Shown one piece after another: positions 50,001 to 59,000 of a DNA stretch of 64,000 bases (position 1 is its first letter; every line of letters starts with the position of its first letter). Below the pieces are notes generated by a model, which worked only from the letters and a program-made list of their open reading frames with translations, did no database searches and had not been told where the DNA came from. The translations under genes were made by a program, and so were the position numbers. Source of the DNA: Agelaius tricolor (lineage: Eukaryota > Chordata > Aves > Passeriformes > Icteridae); the NCBI GenBank assembly GCA_023055355.1, contig JALJCS010000029.1:1054001-1118000 (forward strand). Reading direction: 5' to 3'.

Positions 50001-53000
50001 TGGTTTTGAAAACTAAATCCTATCTAATTAATAAGGAAGAATAAGAGATGCACAGGTTTCAGAATCATAATCAGAAGTCAGGACTTTTTACTTGTTCTTT
50101 GGAAGTGAATAATGTACCACATATCTAAAAACCAAATGTTTGCTTGCTTTTATTATGAAGTGCATGTTATTGTAGGCAGGTGCTGTGTGAATGTTCAAAG
50201 GATGATTTTTTAAAACATGATGCTTGCTTGTAGCAGACTCCATGCAGCTGGCAAGAGCTCCACGGAGGATTGAGACTTAACAGTAGGAGCTGCTGAGTCA
50301 TGATGACACAGCAAAATAAGCTCCTGTCTCTGACCCTCCGCCCCATAGCCTTATCTCTATAACCTCATAGGTCATTCTCCCTGACCCTTACTATTGGACA
50401 AGTTTGGATCCCCCTATGCCCTATAAAAAGGGGCTGTTTTAGCCCATTCGACAGAAGAAGAGCTGTCGCTGGAACCCTTCACAGACTCCCCAATAAACCA
50501 TCGCTGTGGAACACCAGGACCTCTCCTTCTCTGCTCTCGCGTCTGCTTCTGCCTCAGCCAAAGGTGCCCCAGTGAGCAAGCAAAGAGCTGAAATCTTAAG
50601 AGAGCTGATAATCACTAAAGAGCTGGCAATCACCAAGCTTGCTTAGCGTAGCCTGCAGCGGCTGCGAGCTGACTGGGTATTCGGGCACTCTGTCCCCAGA
50701 GGGATTGAGCTGTCCAGACTACCTTGCATTGCTCGATGATAAGGCCAAGATCGAGGCTTTATTATACTTGCTGGTTTAGTCTTATCTCAAGTGCTCATTG
50801 CTCACAGTCTGATGCAATATGGAAAGATCTGTGCAATCATCCATCTGCCATTCTGCCAGTGCTACTGGCTTGAAACATCTCCAGGACTCTGCTGAACATG
50901 AGCTGCCAGATAAAGGGAAAGTTCGGAAGACTTGAGATACAAACATATCACTGAACCACCACTGCACTCCTCTAAGCTTTCATCCATTTGTGATGAATTT
51001 ACAGAGAACAAAAGCAAAGTCACAAGACAAAGAAGTAACTTCAGAATTTCTGTCCTTTTCTTCCTACATTAATTATTTGAGAGGATCCTAAGTTCACATC
51101 TTGGGTTCAAAAGTTCAGGGAAATGGGCAATGCTTTCTTTTCTTTCTTGAGGATGCTGTAGCACACTATAAGGAGTACATCCCCATGCTCTGTCAAAACT
51201 TCAGCATCTCTCTCTGTACTCTATTATACACCCTTCAAAATACATTCAATAAAAAAATCCCACAAGATTTTAACATATGAAAATGAAATCACTGGTAGAA
51301 ACTTGTCATTCAGAGACTGCAAGCATTTTGTGTGGTTAAAGACTGTGCAGTCTTAATGTGCCCAAGCCGAACTCTTCCTTCAAGACATGCCACAACATTT
51401 TTGGGGTAACACCACCATCAGTCTTGCATATATATGTATTACTGTAAACTGCAAGCAAAATTTGGTTCAACATCTTCCTACACAGAATACTCAACATTTT
51501 TCTAATCCTTCCTCATCCCCTAAAAATGAACCCTTGCCCCACTGCAGCTGTTTCTTTCCTTAATCCAAAGCTAACACATGGAAGAAAAAGATTTTAAGCT
51601 AAATAAACTGATCTCCTAGTTACAAATATTCAAGGATTTGAATTTGTGCTTGAATCATTTCCCACCCACACAGAGTAGAGAAAAACCAGCTCAGCCAGTT
51701 GACATAGAGCTCAGGCTCAAAGTGTTTGCTTTTAACACAGGTTTTGCTCTCAAAGGCAGGGTTTTCTACCCCAAAAAAGGAGTTTATCACTAAGTATCAT
51801 CATCATCTAAGTGGATCCAAACTGAGGTTGTGGTTCCTCTTCGGCAACTATTTGCAAGAGAGTTCTGAGAGACACAGATGGTGCTGTGAGCAAGTCATTA
51901 GTATGTGCCACAGCACCAGGATTCTGTCAGTTTGAAGCACCCCTGCCTGCCAGTTTGGATGGACTGTGTTTCCATGCAAGAATTACTGTGATAGAATTCA
52001 ATCAGCTCCAGCTCCTGACCAGTTCTCATTAACACCTATGAGATACTGGTCCTTTATTTTGTCTTCCTCTCAGTGCAAAGAAAACTGCTATGAATGAGAT
52101 GCTTTATTTGGGATTTGGAAATGGATCTGACAGTGAAAGGAGGACCAGCTGGCCCTGGCAGGCAGGCCTGGCATTCCCTGGGTTACAGTGGACATGATCC
52201 CTCATCCTCTGTGCTTACCCTGATGCGCTTTGCTCGCCTCATGTCATCTGCTGTCACGGAGCTCTGTGTGGACACCGTGTTCCCCTCATGCTGTGGCTGT
52301 ACATGGAGCACGTGGTTTTCCTGCTGCTCCAGTGCTCCCTGTGGCTCTGTTGGCACTGGAGTCTGTTCCTGCTGCTCCAGCCCATTCAGTGGGGCTTGTC
52401 CGGCCTCATCAAACTGTCCCTTGCTGGAAAAATGCAGCAAGTCCTGAAATCGCAAATCATACAACCAGTGATTATTCCCCCCACCCACTGAAAAACACTT
52501 TTGATAGTACTCAGCAGACAACAAGATTTGTACATATTTAATCAGAAACTATAAACAAAACAGCATAGTGTAGTGTCTACACTAACTCCTACAGTTCTCC
52601 TACTGTGTCCACTGCTGCTTTTGGCATAATCACTTTCACCTACAGCAGTGTCACCCAGAGCACCAGGGAGGCAGTGCTGCAGGTGGGTGACTCTCCATGG
52701 GCCATCCCTCTCCCTGACCAGCCACGGTCACTATGCTTTCTTTCTCAGCATTCCTACTCACCCATTCAACTCAGCAACAATGATGCAGTAAATAATAAAA
52801 TGCAATAAATAATAAAAACAGAATAAATTCTGGCAGCAAAACCAATCAGCATTATCTGGCTGATTAGCCGGATAATAGCCAACAAGGCTGTTCTGCACTC
52901 AGGACTATTTCTGCTTTAACCAAGGCGACTAGTGCAGACCCAGGAAAGAATTTCTGTCTCATGGAAACTGTTGTCACTTTGAAACACGGTGTGTCATTTT

Positions 53001-56000
53001 GCACTGTCTTCTCCTTTCTAAAGAACTATCTGGAGTGCGAAACTGGAGAGTGACAAACAAGGTGATCACGCTGGGCACTATGTGTTTTTTTTATCCAGTT
53101 TCAAGCTCTGCACGCATCACTTCCATATATCACACAAAGCGGTTTTTCCTCCCCTTTTGCATTAGCATAATAGGGAGGTGTTGTGAGCAGGAAGCACATG
53201 CCCAAAGTCTACATTCTTTCCCTGTGAGTTCCAATAACTCTTCTGGAGTGGAATTATCTTCTATTACATAAAAAAAACCACACAGATCCTTATTTGACAC
53301 CACATAATGCAACTGAAGAAACTTAAAAGCACAAGCTAAGAAACAGAACACCAGAATTAATTTTGAATTTTGTCAGTTGAAGGCTGGTGTTGTCAAAACA
53401 CAAAAGCGGGTGTGGGAGAAGAAAACCAAGGAATGAGGCCCTTAAAGACTGTGAGTGCTTACCAGAAAGAGACCCTTAGTAAACAATACACAATCTCAGT
53501 GTCCAGCCCAACTTGGGTGGCAAGTTTCCACCTTGCTGACACTCAGCTGTGTTCTCAGCATCCTGACTCTCCAGTTCCCAGGCAGAACTCGTGCCCAGCT
53601 TTAGCGAGGTGAGCAGACCTCCAAGGGCTTAGGGCATCATCCTATCCCACTGCACAGACATGTGTGAGCCAGCTCTGCGCCATGCTCCAAGCTGGCAGGA
53701 CACAAGCTACCTCCAGTCCAGAGGCCACCCACACACTGGACTGTGCCCAGCAAGTGCCATCTCCCCAGAGTGAAGGGTTTGGAACCAGCATTAGGTTTAT
53801 TTGTCTAAATGAGGCTGGCATGTGTCATGTCAGCCTGTAGAGAGGGTGAGCTCATAACTGCCTTCACCTAATGCAGCATTTAGGGCATTGCAGCAGAATT
53901 CACAGGCAGAGTATACATTCCTCCATCTGAGTCAGCACAGAGCCGTGACCCAGTGAGGAGCCAGAGGAAAATTACCACTCCAAATATCAGCTTTCAGCTA
54001 AGTGATAAACCAGAGCACTGATCCCTTCTGTCACTGCTCATAAAAGGACTTAGTGGTAACCTAAGCATGGTCACCATCAGAGAATTTAGTTTTTTACTTA
54101 AATGCATCATATTACATCTCTGCAGAATATAACCAACAGCTACAAGCAAAAGAACATTTTGCAATAAGCCTGCCTACAGGAGGCCCTTCTGTTATTATTA
54201 AAACATCATGGAGAATCATATCTCAAACTGATTTAATTCTACCAGCAACAGTTTTAAGAGCAGGCTGATCTCACATTCCAGAAAGGACAAATAGGAGCCT
54301 AAACTCCTATTACAGTTTTACTGTCTAAATTACTTCTGCGAGGCTGCTAAACTGTCACAATAACCCAACCTCACTGCTGAGTGCTTTGGAGTGAAACTTG
54401 CTGCAGAAATCCAAGTGATTTTACAGGTTTTATAGTAGGGAAGTAGTGGGCTCTCCTGGCAGAGAATTCCAGCTAGAAACCAAGAATTACTCATGTGTAA
54501 GTCCAAAGCACACCTTCAGTTTGCACTGATGCCCCAAATTCTTTTAGTCAAGAGTCTATTTAGTCTATTTTTTTCCCTCCATTTCCAAAAATATACCTGT
54601 GTTCCTTCTTCACACTTTTCACCATTTTCACTGGTTACTTCTATGCGCATAAATTTGGGAGGGCGCCCAGGGCGTCTGCCTGGTCCGAATCTCCTCTTTC
54701 CTCGCCCACGACCTCGGCCTCTGGTTCTGCAGAATACAGGAGTGCTCCAGGTTAGATACAAAAAAAGACTAATTTGGATTCTCCACTGATTTTATGCTTT
54801 CTTTTTCAGCATTCCTACTCACCCATTCAACTCAGCAACAATGATGCAGTAAATAATAAAATACAGTAAATAATAAAAACAGAATAAATTCTGGCAGCAA
54901 AAACAATGGGTTTCTGCCTGGTATCTATTTCTTTTGTGCTTTATGAGAAGCCAATGTTCAGAACACATTAAAATTTCTATCAGGAATCATGGGACCAAGA
55001 GGACTACTTGCTTCCATCCAGCCCTCTGCCATGGCAGACTTCTTCTAACACCCCAGTTTATGTTGTGCTGAGAAGCATTTTCAGCATGCTGGAACAAGTT
55101 CACAAGGACACCCATTTAAAATCTGAAGCCATAACATTCCTCCCCAAAAAGCACTCAGCTGTTGATGTCAGGCACTAAACAGAAGGGAACAATTTTGCGT
55201 CAAAAAAACTAAACAAAACAGAGTCACTTGCTACATTTCAGGAGAAAGAAGGCACCAATATCTTCTGCTCTGTGACAGGTGTTTGTAGATTCAGTTTTTA
55301 ATAAGTCAGGATAAACTATCTTGCCAGTGGCACAATGAGACACTACAGAAGCCTTGTTTTCCAAGCTCTGTTATTTCTGTATCTCTGAGAAACATAGTTT
55401 TTCAATACTGTGATAATGAAACATTACAAATATTTAAAGTCATTGTCAAAAGAAAAACAAACCAAAAAAACTTTACTAATTTCAACAGTAGCTTATTTCT
55501 CTCAAGGTACTTGTTTCACCGAGTCTTAGACCAGTCAGCCTCCTGCTGCCATGATTTTCCATTCTGGTGCTGAGCTGATCTCTCCTGAGTTGGTCACTAA
55601 GCTTTGCAGGACAAAGCTCCTCCTTTCTGCATGTTTGGGGAAGCACCACAGTGATCCACAAGCAAAGCTAAGGCTGTCAGTACCTGCTGAAGAAGTCCAG
55701 CTTCTCGTCGTGGGAATTGAGGTGCTGCTGGAGCTGCTCCGAGCTCACGAAACGCCGATTGCACTCGTAACATGGCCAGTTCTTTTCCTGCTCCCTGAGC
55801 ACTGTCAGAAATGTCAGTAACACCATTTCACTCATCACCTAATTTTTTTGCCCCCAGCCTCTCTATCCTCTGTGGGTCAGATTTCTCCCCTGAAGGTTAG
55901 ACAGGCTGCAGAATACCCAGCCCTGCTCTGCTGGTCTTTGCTTTTATATCCTCTGCACTGTGCCAAGACCATAGCTCATTACAGAGACACAAAGATCACT

Positions 56001-59000
56001 GGGGACAATTCTCATGGCGTATCAACACTGTTAGATATTCAGCGGGATTCTGAAATTCATGCTTGTGTGGAAGAGCATCTACAGGATTGTGCCTCTGGTG
56101 TAAGTTAAGGGAGATCAAGGGAAATTTCTAAATCTAAAGCAGTTGCACAGCAGACAGGGAGTACAGAAACAGACCTCTTCCTCGGAGGAAGTAACCTAAA
56201 GCTTCCCAGAAACTGAAGCAAAGGCTTAAATTAAAGTAATATTCTCATGAGAATAGTTATTGGAAACAAGCCCCAAAACACAATCAAGATCTGGCTTAAC
56301 TTTTCCTAACCTAGCAGAAATTTGGGAGCACTATACAGGCCATATACTTGAAAGTAAGGAGTGCAACTCTCAACCACCACCACACTGAAAGCAGAAGAAG
56401 ATCTCAAGTTACCCTTCCTTTCCTCCTGAGTTATGTCATGGATCTTCTGGTTCACAAACTCGGCATAGGAGGCAGCATACCACACCTGCAGCAGGAGCAC
56501 AAGGTAACAGGACACTGAAGTGGAGCCAAAACTAATGGAAATTTATTTTAAAATGGGTTTTAAGCAACACATTTACTTCACTTGCCTCAACCACTAACTC
56601 TTCTTTCTCCTTCCACCCTCAATAATAAAGTCTGGTAAGATCAATGCGGCCCCACTGAGGAATGTTAGAGCTTTGCTCAGGAAGTACATCCATTTAATTT
56701 TAAGGTCTAGCTTCCTAACACGAATGTTTATCTCGCACATGGCTTCCAGTTGTTCTTAAGGAAGTAAGATTAATATCTCTTCAAACCCAGCTATATGACT
56801 GTAAAGGATGGATGTCATCAGAGTACTGATACTTGTACCAAGAGGAATGGAAATATTATTAACTTGGGGGATTTCCCATTTCTTTCCTGCTCTCCTTACT
56901 TAGACAATAGGCAGCAACATCCACATAGACTCATTTAAAATGCTTCTGAGCTTCTGAAGGATTGGAACAATATGGTCCTGCTTCCCAAAACAAAGATCTG
57001 CCAGGCTAGCATGATGGACCCACTTTTGTCATACAAGGAATTTCAGCCTTCAGCAAAGGCAACCACAAGAGGCAGGAAGATAAAGTTTACAAAAGCCTAA
57101 AAGCAGATGCTCACATTTAGATGAGAATTCTTCCATCATTTCATTTGTTTGATGAAAAAGAGTGGATTTTAGAAAAGATTTCTCAAAGAAGGCATCAACA
57201 GATTTTCATCAGGAAAAACTCAAACAAGTTTGAACTTGCAGTGGGCCACAGGCAGAGGTGAGTAGGATTTCAAGGACTCTCCAGCAGGTGCGTCACTCTG
57301 CAGGAATCTCACTAGCTGGACAAAGACAAAAACCTGGAGCTCCTGGACTACACACCTGGCAGGCAAATCAAAACTTCCCAGCTTCAACTACTTTAATCTC
57401 TGAACAAAATGTGAATGAATGCCCTACATCCACTTGGGGAAGAAATCAGGTCACCAAGCCTTTCAGTTAGCAAGCCATTTTACCCCAAAAGACACTACTA
57501 ACACATAAAGTAAGAAAAATGATGCTCCCACATGGAGGTCTGTACAGATTTAAAGTCTTATTTCAAATTGTTTTAAAAAACTGTTGAGAAAATGGTATTT
57601 GAATACACCTAAAATGGATTTGTAAGATTTCTAGTAATTCAGCTTAAAACATTAAGGACTGATTTCAGATAGTCCTGCTCTTAAAGGGTATAAGTAGGCG
57701 TTTGCCCTGATTCACTAAGTGCACTTACTAAACAATTGTTTTTTCACAAATTGTTGAATTCTACATTCAAGAAGAGATTTGAAGAACAACAAAATTTCCT
57801 GATAGCAAATTTTTTTGGTCTCCCCCCCAGTGCCCAAAAAATGTTGAAAATTAAGGCCATCTCAGCCAGCTACACTACTTTGAGCTCAACATAATCAATA
57901 AATTTTCAGAGGGAACAAAAAGCAAACTACTGGAAAATCACAATATCCTTTATCATTTTTCACATGCAAAGTTTCAAAAACTTCAGGAAAGCCAGGTAGA
58001 AGGAGAGACCACATTCACTTAAGGCACCAGAAAACAAGCCAGGAACACACAGGGCTAACTGAAAGGGCATCCAGAATTAAAAAAATACAATTGCTGCAAT
58101 AAAAATTAGATTGTATCAGCAAAATATATGCTGTGTAAAGCATGACAGGGAGAGACAAATAATTTACCTATTTTTATTTTAAACTTCCTCATGAACCAAA
58201 GCTCATTAAAATGCATATGTTGGTGACTAACTACTTATTGACTTCAGTGATATTCAATTCAGGCCAGGCTTCTTTCAGAGGAAAAAAGTTCTAAAACTAT
58301 TCACATCAGTAGTAGTTTTTGGCACTTAATAGGCATCAACTTTTAAAGTACTATTTAACCAGTAGAAAAAGAGAATCCTGACACACAACAATGCCATACC
58401 TTGAGTTCCTGCTTGGGTTCCACATTTTTAATGGTGGTGTAATAAATGTGGTGGCCGTACTGATAGGCCACTAGGTTCTGCTCCAGGTGATTTTGAGCTG
58501 GACGCACAAACATCATCCAGTTACACAAAGCCTCACTGGACAGCTCAAACCACAAGTCCTCTTGCAAGTCTCTGTCTTTTCTGTCACCCTTATCAAGAGA
58601 AACCTGTAGCAAAATCCAATCACATGTGACTGTAACTGCCTAGCAGCACATTCAAAAGAATTTGACTAAGAAAACTACAGCGCCCATGCAACTGTTACAT
58701 TAGGGGAGCAATGAAGACATAGCTCATTTTCTCTTTACCAACAGAGACCCAGAAACAAGCAGAGACATACTTAGCAACAGGTAAAGATTAACTAGGGAGG
58801 CAAAATGGATCCTTCCAAGGTTTTCAGGGACAAGAATCATTCATTAAAGGGGTCAGGCATAGTATGAACAAGTGACTATAACAAATGACACACAGGTAGC
58901 TGTAGCTTTAGTAGGCTCCAGAAACATCAGTCAGAAGTTTCGAACTGGCACACCCACTTTTCCTTTCATTTCTTGAGTCATGACACTGCCTCAAGCAGGA

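Larger units (their letters stand above)
46613..52218 (-). other. Longest PRDM10 intron in the window (5.6 kb)
   Basis: Separates the main finger array exon from the linker exon. It contains a CR1 fragment, a MIR-like fragment, a tRNA-like fragment and an LTR. No further exon seen. Confidence 0.7.
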
